This document shows, piece after piece, positions 40,129-49,336 of a stretch of 64,000 nucleotides of DNA (its first letter is position 1; every line of letters begins with the position of its first letter). The notes under the pieces were generated by a model, which was given only the letters and a program-made list of their open reading frames with translations, did no database searches and was not told the DNA's origin. The position numbers were made by a program, and so were the translations under genes. Origin of the DNA: Noviherbaspirillum aridicola (GTDB lineage: Bacteria; Pseudomonadota; Gammaproteobacteria; Burkholderiales; Burkholderiaceae_D); NCBI RefSeq assembly GCF_019656455.1, contig NZ_BPMK01000014.1, positions 62,001 through 126,000 of the forward strand, given 5' to 3'.

Positions 40129-42735
40129 ATGCAGCCTTCCAACGACATGCGCGACGCGTCAGACAGCCGCCTCGAGCGCATCGCCCGCACCGCCCGCCGC
40201 CTGTTCGGCGCGGCGGCCGCCGCGGTATGGCTGGAGCGGAACGGCGAACGCCGCCTGCTGGCCTTGCAGGGCGACAGCGGCGGGCGGGAATGGCTGCAGG
40301 CGGAATGCGCGCGCGTCGTCGCCGAGGGCGTGCCGCTGCTTTCCGGCGCGCCGGGCGACTTCGCGGGATGGCCGCTGCGCGCGGTCGATGGCGCCCGGGT
40401 CGGCGCGCTCGCGGTGGTGGGCAGCCGCCCGCTCACCGGGGAAGACCATGAATCGGCGCGCGACCTGGTCTGCTGGGCGGAATCGGAACTGGCGCGCGCC
40501 GCGCTGCAGCAATCCCTGGTCGCCGCGCGCGAGGGCGAGTCGCGCCTGCACGCGGTGATCGACAACATCGCCGACGGCATCATCACGCTTGACCAGTACG
40601 GCAAGATCGTGAGCATCAACCGCGCGGCGGTGCGCATCTTCGGCTATCAGCCGGAGGAAGTCAGGGGCCAGAACGTCAAGGTGCTGATGCCGGTGGTCTA
40701 CCACGAGGCGCACGACGGGTATCTGAAGAATTTCCGCGATACCGGCACCACCCGGGTCATCGGCGTCGACCGCGAAGTCACCGGACGCCGCAAGGACAGC
40801 TCGCTGTTCTCGATGGAGCTGACCGTCAACGAAATGTGGCTCGACGGCAAGCGCGGCTTCGCGGGCATCATCCGCGACATCACCCAGCGCCGCGAAAACG
40901 AGCGCCGCCTGCGCGAGACGAATGCGCTGCTGCAGGCGATGATGAGCAGCACGGCCTCCTTCGTCTATGTGCGCGACCTGGACGGACGCTTCCTGTACGT
41001 CAACCGGGAATACGAGCAGCTGTTCGGCATCGAGGGCGAGAGCGTGGTCGGGCGCCCGGTGGAGCAGGTGCTGGCGCCGGAGCTGGCCCGCCACAACCGC
41101 GAGCGCGACCTGGCGCTGGTGCACGGCAGGGCGCTCGGGCCGCAGGAGGATGAAGTGACGCTGCCCGGCACCCGTCGCACCTACCTGGTGGTGCGCTCGC
41201 CGCTGTACAACGAGCATGGCGAGATTTATGCCACCTGCGGCGTCGGCACCGACATCACCGAACGCAAGCGGACGGAGGAAATGAAGAATGAATTCATCTC
41301 CACCGTCTCGCACGAGCTGCGCACGCCGCTGACCTCGATCCGCGGCTCGCTCGGCCTGCTCACCGGCGGCGTCGCCGGCGAGCTGCCGGAACGGGCGCGC
41401 AATCTGCTGGCCATCGCCAACAACAACTGCGAGCGGCTGGTGCGGCTGATCAACGACATCCTCGACATCGAAAAGATCGAGTCGGGCAACATGCGCTTCG
41501 AACTGGTGCCGCAGCGCCTGCTGCCGCTGGTCGAGCAGGCGCTGGCGTCGATCCAGGGCTTCGCAGCCCAGTACCAGGTGCGATTCGCGCTGCACGCGCA
41601 AGCCGCGGACGCCCATGTGGCGGCGGATGCCGACCGCATCGTGCAGGTGATCGTCAACCTGCTGTCGAACGCGGCCAAGTTCTCGCCGCCGGACAGCACG
41701 GTGGACGTGACGCTCAGCCGGTGCGATGCGCGGATCCGGCTGTCGGTGCGCGACCGCGGCCAGGGCGTGGGGCCGGAGTTCCGCGAGCGCATCTTCCAGA
41801 AATTCGCGCAGGCCGACGCCTCCGACACCCGCGCCAAGGGCGGCACCGGCCTCGGCCTGTCGATTTCGCGCGCGATCGTCGAGCGCCATCACGGCAGCAT
41901 CGATTTCCGCAACCTGCCCGACGGCGGCAGCGACTTCTTCTTCGAACTGCCGCTGGCCGAGGTGCCCACGCTGCGCGCAAGCCGCGCCGGCCGCGTGCTG
42001 ATCGTCGAGGACGACCACGACATCGCCCGCCTGCTGGCGATGATGCTGGAGCAGGCGGGCCTGAGCAGCGACATCGCGCACGACGCCGACGAGGCGCGCC
42101 GGCTGCTGGTGGAGCGCAGCTACGAAGCGATGACGCTGGACCTGTCGCTGCCGCGCGAGGACGGCATGTCGCTCCTGCGCTGGATACGCGGCCAGGAGCG
42201 CACCCGCGGCCTGCCGGTGGTGGTGGTCTCGGCGCGCGCCGCCGAGGGCCGGCGCAAGCTGACCGGCGGCGCGGTCGGCATCGTTGACTGGATTCCCAAG
42301 CCGATCGACGAAGCGCGGCTGGTGGCCTCGCTGCAGCAGGCGCTGGGCGCCGGCGCGGTCGACTCGCCGCGACTGCTGTACGTGGAAGACGACGCCGACC
42401 TGGTGAAAGTGGTCGGCGAGATGGTGGCGCCGGCATTCGCCGTGCATCATGCCGCCTCGCTGGCCGAGGCGCGGCGCATGCTGGCGGCCGAGACCTACAA
42501 CCTGATCCTGCTCGACCTGCAGCTGCCGGACGGGCATGGCTCGGAACTGCTGGGCGAGCTGCCGGCGCCCAACGCGGCCACGCCGGTGGTGGTGTTTTCG
42601 GTGGACGAGGCCAGCGGCGCCACCGCCGAAAGCGTGCATGCCGCGCTGGTCAAGGCGCGCACTTCGAATGAACAACTGCTGGATGTCCTGCATGCGCTGC
42701 TGGGACAGCCGGCGAGGGAGAAAGACAAGACATGA
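40129..42735 (+). CDS. Hybrid histidine kinase GAF-PAS-PAS-HisKA-HATPase-REC-REC
   Basis: An 868-residue hybrid kinase with no membrane helix. A GAF-like N-terminus is at about 10-135, and two PAS domains are at about 140-260 and 265-385. HisKA has SHELRTPL with the phospho-acceptor His395, and the HATPase domain has NLLSNAAKF and GGTGLGLSISR. Two receiver domains have acceptors Asp671 (LDLSLPRED) and Asp796 (LLDLQLPDG). The first gene of a three-gene unit: its stop overlaps the response-regulator start (ATGA). The ATG at 40129 is used; another in-frame ATG at 40147 is possible. Confidence 0.92.
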   Translation: MQPSNDMRDASDSRLERIARTARRLFGAAAAAVWLERNGERRLLALQGDSGGREWLQAECARVVAEGVPLLSGAPGDFAGWPLRAVDGARVGALAVVGSRPLTGEDHESARDLVCWAESELARAALQQSLVAAREGESRLHAVIDNIADGIITLDQYGKIVSINRAAVRIFGYQPEEVRGQNVKVLMPVVYHEAHDGYLKNFRDTGTTRVIGVDREVTGRRKDSSLFSMELTVNEMWLDGKRGFAGIIRDITQRRENERRLRETNALLQAMMSSTASFVYVRDLDGRFLYVNREYEQLFGIEGESVVGRPVEQVLAPELARHNRERDLALVHGRALGPQEDEVTLPGTRRTYLVVRSPLYNEHGEIYATCGVGTDITERKRTEEMKNEFISTVSHELRTPLTSIRGSLGLLTGGVAGELPERARNLLAIANNNCERLVRLINDILDIEKIESGNMRFELVPQRLLPLVEQALASIQGFAAQYQVRFALHAQAADAHVAADADRIVQVIVNLLSNAAKFSPPDSTVDVTLSRCDARIRLSVRDRGQGVGPEFRERIFQKFAQADASDTRAKGGTGLGLSISRAIVERHHGSIDFRNLPDGGSDFFFELPLAEVPTLRASRAGRVLIVEDDHDIARLLAMMLEQAGLSSDIAHDADEARRLLVERSYEAMTLDLSLPREDGMSLLRWIRGQERTRGLPVVVVSARAAEGRRKLTGGAVGIVDWIPKPIDEARLVASLQQALGAGAVDSPRLLYVEDDADLVKVVGEMVAPAFAVHHAASLAEARRMLAAETYNLILLDLQLPDGHGSELLGELPAPNAATPVVVFSVDEASGATAESVHAALVKARTSNEQLLDVLHALLGQPAREKDKT

Positions 42736-43151
42736 GTCGCGGGACGCTCAACAACATCCTCTACGTGGAGGACGATGCCGACATCCGCATGGTGGCGCAG
42801 CTGGCGCTGGAAGCGGTGGGCGGCTTCAATGTGCGCCTGTGCGGCTCCGGACAGGAGGCGCTGGCGGCGATCGGCGACGGCTACCGCCCCGACCTGCTGC
42901 TGCTGGACGTGATGATGCCGGGCATGGACGGCCCGAGCACGCTCGCCGAGTTGCGCCGGCTGCCGGCCACCGCCGCCACCCCCGCCGCCTTCATGACGGC
43001 CAAGGTGCAGGCCGGCGAAATCGCGCATTACCGCTCGCTCGGCGCGCTCGGCGTCATCGCCAAGCCCTTCGATCCGATGCAGCTGGCGCAGCAGGTGCGC
43101 GCGCTGTGGGCGCAGGAGGATCCGGGCGGACGGGAGACATCCGATGCCTGA
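42732..43151 (+). CDS. Single-domain response regulator
   Basis: A 139-residue CheY-like receiver. The acid pocket is EDD (13-15), the acceptor Asp59 is in LLLLDVMMPGMDG, and the signalling Lys is in IAKPFDP. It has no output domain, so it acts as a phosphate shuttle or by binding. It is between the hybrid kinase and the Hpt-REC-REC-GGDEF gene, overlapping both, and likely part of a phosphorelay with them. Confidence 0.93.
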   Translation: MSRGTLNNILYVEDDADIRMVAQLALEAVGGFNVRLCGSGQEALAAIGDGYRPDLLLLDVMMPGMDGPSTLAELRRLPATAATPAAFMTAKVQAGEIAHYRSLGALGVIAKPFDPMQLAQQVRALWAQEDPGGRETSDA

Positions 43152-44823
43152 GCAGGACATGGACGACATCGAGCGCACGCTGCGCGAGATCCGCGAGGGC
43201 TGGGCCGCGAAGCTGCCGCAACGGCTCGACGAGATCCGCCTGGCGCTCGAGGCGTGCGAGACGGCAGCGGAGCGCAGCGCCTGCGAGCCGCTGCGCGCCC
43301 TGCTGCACACCCTGTCCGGGTCGGCCGGCAGCTTCGGCTTCGCCGAACTCGGCATGAAAGCGACCGGGCTGGAGCTTATGCTCAATGCCTACCTGGCCGG
43401 CGAGACCGCCGGCTTCCAGCCGATCGCGGACGGCACGCGGCAGATGCTCGACTTCGCCATGCGGCAGCTGGCGCCGCAGCAGATGCCGTCACCGGCGCCG
43501 CCACAGGTGTCGTCACCGGCACCACAACAGGCACCGCCGCAGGCGGACACCTCGCCCGCCGATCCGTCGCCGCCGGCGAGCCGGCTGGTCTACCTGGTGC
43601 AGGACCATGCGGACAACGAGGTGGCGACCCAGCTGCTGCACTTCGGCTATGACGTGCGCGCCGTCGACGACCTCTCCCGGCTGCAGGGCTGCATACGCGC
43701 GCAGCCGCCGGCGGCGGTGATCATCGACCTTGCCTTCCCCGAAGGCATCATGCGCGGCGCGGACGAACTCGTGCGCATCCGCCGCGAAGACGGCGCCCGC
43801 TGCGCCTCGGTCTTCATCTCCACCCGCAGCAACTTCAGCGCGCGGCTGGCGACGGTGCGCGCCGGCGCCGACAGCTATTTCGCCAAGCCGCTCGACATGG
43901 TGGCGCTGGTGGACCGGCTCGACGCGATGATCCAGCGCGACGCCAGCCCCGCCTACCGGGTGCTGGTGGTGGACGACGACGCCGACATCGCCGATTTCCA
44001 CGCCGCGGTGCTGCGCGCCGCCGGCATGGAGGTGCGGGTGCTTTACCGGGCCGCCGACGTGCTCGACATGCTCGGCGACTACCGCCCGGAGCTGATCCTG
44101 ATGGATGTCTACATGCCGGACTGCGACGGCACCGAGCTGGCGCGGCTGATCCGCCAGGACGACCGCCATCTCGACGTGCCCATCGTGTTCCTGTCGAGCG
44201 AGAGCGACTACGGCAGGCAGCTGGAGGCGATCGAATCCGGCGCCGACGATTTCCTGTGCAAGCCGATCAAGCCGGCCCACCTGGTGTCGGCGCTGAGCTC
44301 GCGCGCGCGCCGCTACCGCGCGCTGCGCAGCCTGATCATGCGCGACAGCCTGACCGGCCTGCTCAACCACTCGGCGCTGAAGGAACAGCTGGCGCGGGAA
44401 TGCGCGCGCGCCGCCCGCAGCGGCACGCCGGCGGCGCTGGTCATGCTCGACATCGACCGCTTCAAGCAGATCAACGATGCCTACGGCCACCCGGTCGGCG
44501 ACCAGGTGATCCGGGCGCTGGCGCGGCTGCTGCAGCAGCGGCTGCGGCGGGGCGACATCATCGGGCGCTACGGCGGCGAGGAATTCGGCGTGATCATGCC
44601 GGGCACCGGCACGGCCGCCGCGCAGAAAGTGATCGACGGCATCCGGGAATCCTTCGGCAAGCTGCGCCACCACGCGGAGCACGAGGATTTCGGCGCCAGC
44701 TTTTCCGCCGGCGTGAGCCAGACCGACGCGGGCAACGCGGACCCGGAGGCGCTGCTGCGGCGCGCGGACGCGGCCCTGTACGAGGCCAAGCGCCAGGGCC
44801 GGGACCGGGTGATCCTCGGCTGA
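43144..44823 (+). CDS. Hpt-REC-REC-GGDEF diguanylate cyclase
   Basis: A 559-residue protein. The Hpt domain has His55 in LLHTLSGSAGSFG. A Pro/Gln/Ser-rich linker is at about 110-145. REC1 is at about 147-262: it has Asp195 (IIDLAFPEG) but a degenerate acid pocket (QDHADN). REC2 has a full pocket VDDDAD and Asp321 (LMDVYMPDCDG). GGEEF is at 477-481, with an RxxD site at 468-471. It can receive phosphate on Hpt and REC and makes c-di-GMP. Its start overlaps the response-regulator stop by eight bases. Confidence 0.93.
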   Translation: MPEQDMDDIERTLREIREGWAAKLPQRLDEIRLALEACETAAERSACEPLRALLHTLSGSAGSFGFAELGMKATGLELMLNAYLAGETAGFQPIADGTRQMLDFAMRQLAPQQMPSPAPPQVSSPAPQQAPPQADTSPADPSPPASRLVYLVQDHADNEVATQLLHFGYDVRAVDDLSRLQGCIRAQPPAAVIIDLAFPEGIMRGADELVRIRREDGARCASVFISTRSNFSARLATVRAGADSYFAKPLDMVALVDRLDAMIQRDASPAYRVLVVDDDADIADFHAAVLRAAGMEVRVLYRAADVLDMLGDYRPELILMDVYMPDCDGTELARLIRQDDRHLDVPIVFLSSESDYGRQLEAIESGADDFLCKPIKPAHLVSALSSRARRYRALRSLIMRDSLTGLLNHSALKEQLARECARAARSGTPAALVMLDIDRFKQINDAYGHPVGDQVIRALARLLQQRLRRGDIIGRYGGEEFGVIMPGTGTAAAQKVIDGIRESFGKLRHHAEHEDFGASFSAGVSQTDAGNADPEALLRRADAALYEAKRQGRDRVILG

Positions 44824-44941
44824 ACTTCCGCGAGGACGGAGCGACCCCTGCACTCGCCGCGCACGGGCACACGCGAAACGCAAATCTGCTCTAGTATTGC
44901 GTAATTCCGCACGAACGTGCTTTTTTCACGGTGATGCCAGC

Positions 44942-46504
44942 ATGCCTGTCCAGTTCGATGACGTTTTTGAGCAGCCTTTCGAAACCCTGCCGCGGCTGAT
45001 CCGCCTGCATGCCCAGGCCACGCCGGCCCGCGCGGCGCTGGTGCAGGACGGCAGGCAGCTGAGCTATGCCGAGCTGGACGCGCTGATGGACCGCATCGCC
45101 GCCGCCCTGCAGCGCGACGGCGTGCGGCCGCGCGAGGCCATCGCCATCTGCGCCGGCACCTCGATCGCCTACGCGGCGCTGTTCCTCGGCAGCCTGCGCG
45201 CCGGCGTGGCGGTGGCGCCGCTGGCGCCTTCCTCCTCGCCCGAAAGCCTGGCCGGGATGGCGGCCGACGCGGAGGCGCGCCTGCTGTTTCTCGACAGCGC
45301 GGTGCACGAGGCGATGGCGCCGGTGCGCGCCGGCCTGGCGCAGCCGCTGATCGCGCTCGACGACGGCGGCTTCGGCACCGGCTTCGAGGCCTGGCTGGCG
45401 CCGCAAGGCAGCACGCCCGAGCCGGTGGAGATACAGCCGCACTGGCCGTTCAACATCATCTATTCCTCCGGCACCACCGGCGCGCCCAAGGGCATCGTGC
45501 AGCCGCATTCGATGCGCTGGACCCACGTGAACCGCGGCCGCATCAATGGCTACGACTCGCAGTCGGTATCGCTGATCTCCACCCCGCTGTATTCCAACAC
45601 CACGCTGGTCTGCTTCTTCCCCACCATCGGCCTCGGCGGCACCGTGGTGATGATGGCGAAGTTCGACGCCGGCAAATACCTGGCGCTGGCGCAAGAGCAC
45701 CGCGTCACCCACACCATGCTGGTGCCGGTGCAGTACCAGCGCATCATGGCGCGCGAGGACTTCGGCGATTACGACCTGTCCTCGTTCAAGATGAAGTTCT
45801 GCACCAGCGCGCCGTTCCCGGCCGCGCTCAAGGCCGACATCCTGCGCCGCTGGCCGGGCGGCCTGATCGAGTACTACGGCATGACCGAGGGCGGCGGCAC
45901 CTGCATGCTGATCGCGCACGAGCATCCCGACAAGCTGCACACCGTCGGCCAGCCGGCGCCGGGCCACGACATCCGCCTGATCGACGACAATGGCCGCGAG
46001 GTGGCCCCGGGCGAAATGGGCGAAGTGGTCGGGCATTCGCCGGCGATGATGGCCGGCTACCACAAGCAGCCGCAGAAAACCGCCGAGGCGGAATGGTACG
46101 ACCCGAGCGGCAAGCGCTTCATCCGCACCGGCGACGTCGGCCGCTTCGACGAGGACGGCTTCCTGACCCTGTTCGACCGCAAGAAGGACATGATCATCTC
46201 GGGCGGCTTCAACATTTATCCGAGCGACCTCGAGGCGGTGCTGCAGCAGCATCCGGACGTGGCCGAGGCGGCGGTGGTCGGCGTGGCCTCGCAGCGCTGG
46301 GGCGAGACGCCGGTCGCCTATGTGGTGCCGAGGAACCCCGGGCTCGACGCGCAGTCGCTGCTGGAATGGACCAACGAGCGCCTGGGCAAGACCCAGCGCC
46401 TGGCCGCCATCGAATTCACCGAGGTGCTGCCGCGCAGCGCCATCGGCAAGGTGCTCAAGCGCGAACTGCGCGAACAGTTTCCCACCGCAGGAAAAAACCT
46501 CTAA
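44942..46504 (+). CDS. Acyl-CoA synthetase (AMP-forming)
   Basis: A 520-residue adenylate-forming enzyme that activates a carboxylic acid with ATP and CoA. The P-loop-like motif IIYSSGTTGAPKGIVQPH is followed by the adenylation core YYGMTEGGG and the hinge GDVGRFDEDGFLTLFDRKKD. The C-terminal catalytic lysine is in RSAIGKVLKRELRE. The substrate class is unclear. The ATG at 44942 is used; an in-frame start 15 codons upstream is less likely. It is 15 bases before the TesB gene. Confidence 0.92.
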   Translation: MPVQFDDVFEQPFETLPRLIRLHAQATPARAALVQDGRQLSYAELDALMDRIAAALQRDGVRPREAIAICAGTSIAYAALFLGSLRAGVAVAPLAPSSSPESLAGMAADAEARLLFLDSAVHEAMAPVRAGLAQPLIALDDGGFGTGFEAWLAPQGSTPEPVEIQPHWPFNIIYSSGTTGAPKGIVQPHSMRWTHVNRGRINGYDSQSVSLISTPLYSNTTLVCFFPTIGLGGTVVMMAKFDAGKYLALAQEHRVTHTMLVPVQYQRIMAREDFGDYDLSSFKMKFCTSAPFPAALKADILRRWPGGLIEYYGMTEGGGTCMLIAHEHPDKLHTVGQPAPGHDIRLIDDNGREVAPGEMGEVVGHSPAMMAGYHKQPQKTAEAEWYDPSGKRFIRTGDVGRFDEDGFLTLFDRKKDMIISGGFNIYPSDLEAVLQQHPDVAEAAVVGVASQRWGETPVAYVVPRNPGLDAQSLLEWTNERLGKTQRLAAIEFTEVLPRSAIGKVLKRELREQFPTAGKNL

Positions 46505-46519
46505 CCATCCGCAACGTCC

Positions 46520-47383
46520 ATGATCGACCCGACGCTCCACAACACCGAAGAAATCCTCAGGCTGCTGCAACTCGAGCAGCTCGATACCGACCGCTACCGC
46601 GGCCAGAGCCACTTCATGGGCAGCCCGAACGTGTTCGGCGGCCAGGTGCTCGGCCAGTCGCTGCACGCGGCCGGCGTCACCGTGCCGGGACGACGCGTGC
46701 ATTCGCTGCACTCGCTGTTCATCCTGCCCGGCAATCTCAAGCTGCCGATCGAGTATGAAGTCGAGCGCGTGCGCGACGGCGGCAGCTTCAGCACCCGGCG
46801 CGTGGTGGCGACGCAGGAAGGCAAGCGCATCTTCGTGATGTCCGCCTCCTTCCAGCAGGAAGAGGAAGGCCTGTCGCACCAGAAGCCGATGCCGCCGACG
46901 CGCGACCCGGACACGCTGGAGTCGAGCATCGTCAAATGGAAGCAGAGCGCCAGCAGCGGCCGGCGTCCGTTCCAGCCGGTGCCGGTCGACTTCCGCGCCG
47001 ACCATGCGGGCGACATCTACGACGGCCATGACGGCAAGCCGAGCAAGCAGGTGTGGACGAAATCGCCGCTGGCGCTGCCGGACGACGCGCTCACGCATGA
47101 GACCCTGTTCGCCTATGTCTCCGACTACGGCTTCCTGTGGACCTCGCTGCAGCCGCACGGCATCCGCATGGGCGACCCGCGCCTGCAGATCGCCTCGCTT
47201 GACCATACAATCTGGTTTCACCGGCCGTTCCGCATGGATGAATGGCTGCTGTTCGCGATGGACAGCCCGAACGCCTCCGGCGGGCGCGGCCTGTGCCTCG
47301 CGCACGTGTACAACCGGAAGGGCGAACTGGTGGCGACGATGGCGCAGGAAGGCCTGATCCGCCTGCGCGAAAAGCGCGCCTGA
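46520..47383 (+). CDS. tesB: Acyl-CoA thioesterase II
   Basis: A 287-residue TesB-family double-hotdog thioesterase that hydrolyses acyl-CoA to free acid and CoA. Typical motifs are FGGQVLGQSL near residue 35 and the double-hotdog repeat ending LASLDHTIWFHRPFRMDEWLL (QIASLDHTIWF). It is tightly placed after an acyl-CoA synthetase, consistent with an acyl-CoA metabolic unit. Confidence 0.92.
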   Translation: MIDPTLHNTEEILRLLQLEQLDTDRYRGQSHFMGSPNVFGGQVLGQSLHAAGVTVPGRRVHSLHSLFILPGNLKLPIEYEVERVRDGGSFSTRRVVATQEGKRIFVMSASFQQEEEGLSHQKPMPPTRDPDTLESSIVKWKQSASSGRRPFQPVPVDFRADHAGDIYDGHDGKPSKQVWTKSPLALPDDALTHETLFAYVSDYGFLWTSLQPHGIRMGDPRLQIASLDHTIWFHRPFRMDEWLLFAMDSPNASGGRGLCLAHVYNRKGELVATMAQEGLIRLREKRA

Positions 47384-47415
47384 CCTCCGTCTCTGACTCG
47401 ATAACAGGAAAAACA

Positions 47416-48189
47416 ATGGATGTGCTGCTGTCGCCCGAAGTGCTGGCGATGCTGTTTGCCGCTGCCACGATCGCGGGCTTCGTCGATGCGATCGCCGGCG
47501 GCGGGGGCCTGATCACGATCCCGGTGCTGCTGCTGGCGCAGGTGCCGCCGCTGCATGCGCTGGCCACCAACAAGCTGCAGGGCAGTTTCGGCTCGCTCAC
47601 CGCCTCGGTGATGGCGCTGCGGCGCGGCCTGGTGAAATGGTCGGACATGCGCGCGCTGTTCGTCGCCTCGCTGATCGGGGCCGGTCTCGGCGCCTGGGCG
47701 GTGCAGTTCGTGCAGGCGCAGACGCTGGACGTGGTGATTCCCTTCGTGCTGGTGTCGATCGCGCTCTACTTCCTGCTGGCGCCGGGCGCCGGCGCCATCG
47801 ACAGCGCGCCGCGCATGCAGCCCGGCGCCTACCGCGGGGTGGTGGTGCCGGGCATCGGCTTCTATGACGGCATGTTCGGGCCAGGTACCGGTTCCTTCTT
47901 TTCGCTCGCCGGCGTGGCGCTGCGCGGCTACAACCTGGTAACCGCCACCGCCCAGGCCAAGGTGCTCAACTTCGCCAGCAACATCGCCTCGCTCGCGGTC
48001 TTCATCGCCGGCGGCAAGGTGTTGTGGGTCGCCGGCGCCGCCATGATCTGCGGACAGGTGCTGGGTTCCTGGGCGGGATCCCACGCGATGGTGCGCGGCG
48101 GCACCAGGCTGATCCGGCCGATGATCGTCACCGTATGCTTCGTGATGCTCGGCCGTTATCTCTGGCAGAAGGGCTTGCTGCCTTTCTGA
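47416..48189 (+). CDS. TauE/SafE family permease
   Basis: A 257-residue membrane protein with about eight helices. It shows the TauE/SafE features FVDAIAGGGGLITIPVLLLA near the start and FYDGMFGPGTGSFF in the middle. The family exports sulfite or sulfoacetate-type anions; the substrate here is not evident. The ATG at 47416 follows the tesB stop by 32 bases and fits the predicted first helix. Confidence 0.9.
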   Translation: MDVLLSPEVLAMLFAAATIAGFVDAIAGGGGLITIPVLLLAQVPPLHALATNKLQGSFGSLTASVMALRRGLVKWSDMRALFVASLIGAGLGAWAVQFVQAQTLDVVIPFVLVSIALYFLLAPGAGAIDSAPRMQPGAYRGVVVPGIGFYDGMFGPGTGSFFSLAGVALRGYNLVTATAQAKVLNFASNIASLAVFIAGGKVLWVAGAAMICGQVLGSWAGSHAMVRGGTRLIRPMIVTVCFVMLGRYLWQKGLLPF

Positions 48190-48237
48190 CGGAATCCGCG
48201 TCCCGGCGCGCTGTCCAACCGCGAACACGGTGCTTCC

Positions 48238-49236
48238 ATGAAACAGCTCAAAGACATCCCGCTTTCCATCCTCGACCTGTCGCCCATCCGCCAGGGCGGC
48301 AGCGCGGCCGACGCCTTCGCGCGCACCCGCGACCTGGCGCAGCATGCCGAGCGCTGGGGCTATCACCGCTACTGGCTGGCGGAACACCACGGCATGCCCG
48401 GCATCGCCTCCGCCGCCACGGCGGTGGTGATCGGCCATGTCGCCGGCGCCACCTCCACCATCCGCGTCGGCTCCGGCGGCATCATGCTGTCCAACCACGC
48501 GCCGCTGGTGATCGCCGAACAGTTCGGCACCCTGGAGTCGCTCTATCCGGGCCGCATCGATCTCGGCCTCGGGCGCGCGCCCGGCTCCAGCCAGGCGACG
48601 ATGCGGGCCTTGCGCCGCACGCTGCAGGGCGACGACGAATTTCCGCAACAGCTCGACGAGCTGCGCAATTTCCTGCAGCCGCGGGTGGCCGAGCCGCGCG
48701 TGCGGGCGGTGCCGGGCGAAGGCCTGGACATTCCGATCTGGCTGCTCGGCTCGAGCGACTTCTCGGCCCAGCTCGCCGCCCATCTCGGCCTGCCGTTCGC
48801 CTTTGCCGGCCAGTTTTCGCCGGCCTACATGCAGGCCGCGCTCACGCTCTATCGGCGGGGCTTCCGGCCGTCGCCGACCCTGGCCAAGCCGTATGCGATG
48901 GTCGGCCTCAACGTCTATGCCGCCGACACGACGGAAGAGGCGCACTATCTGTCGACCTCGCACCAGCAGATGCATGTCAACCTGATCCGCGGCGTGCCCG
49001 GGCAGATGGCGCCGCCGGTACGCAGCATGGAAGGTCTGTGGACGCCGCACGAACAGGCCTCGGTGGAAGCCACGCTGCGCGCATCGATCATCGGCGACCC
49101 CGCCACGGTGCGCACGCAGCTGCAGGCCTTCCTCCACGAGACCCAGGCCGACGAGCTGATCGTCAACTCGATGATCTACGACCACGGCGCCCGCCTGCGC
49201 TCCTACGAAATCCTCGCCGAAGCAAGAAGCGCGTGA
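48238..49236 (+). CDS. LLM class flavin-dependent oxidoreductase
   Basis: A 332-residue luciferase-like monooxygenase. It has the family signatures [20 protein letters not shown] and [20 protein letters not shown], then [20 protein letters not shown]. It uses reduced FMN supplied by a partner reductase. It is 48 bases after the TauE gene on the same strand, so they may share a transcript. Confidence 0.92.
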   Translation: MKQLKDIPLSILDLSPIRQGGSAADAFARTRDLAQHAERWGYHRYWLAEHHGMPGIASAATAVVIGHVAGATSTIRVGSGGIMLSNHAPLVIAEQFGTLESLYPGRIDLGLGRAPGSSQATMRALRRTLQGDDEFPQQLDELRNFLQPRVAEPRVRAVPGEGLDIPIWLLGSSDFSAQLAAHLGLPFAFAGQFSPAYMQAALTLYRRGFRPSPTLAKPYAMVGLNVYAADTTEEAHYLSTSHQQMHVNLIRGVPGQMAPPVRSMEGLWTPHEQASVEATLRASIIGDPATVRTQLQAFLHETQADELIVNSMIYDHGARLRSYEILAEARSA

Positions 49237-49243
49237 GCCGTCC

Positions 49244-49285
49244 TCTGTAGCCTGCAACCTGTAGCCTGTAACCTGTAACCTGTGA
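49244..49285 (+). repeat. Six tandem copies of a 7-bp unit
   Basis: Units TCTGTAG, CCTGCAA, CCTGTAG, CCTGTAA, CCTGTAA, CCTGTGA immediately after the LLM gene stop and 46 bases before the antiporter gene. A heptamer array in non-coding DNA is a possible variable-number locus. Confidence 0.9.
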
Positions 49286-49336
49286 CACACTTGCGGTTCC
49301 CGCCGCCTCGGCGGGAGTCTCTCAAGGATAGTGTTC

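Noticed and set aside
49244-49285. Tandem repeat considered as a CRISPR array or attachment site
   Set aside because: 7-bp units, no spacers, no integrase or cas gene nearby.
47218-49290. A 690-codon minus-strand frame opposite the TauE and LLM genes
   Set aside because: Antisense shadow spanning two well-supported genes.
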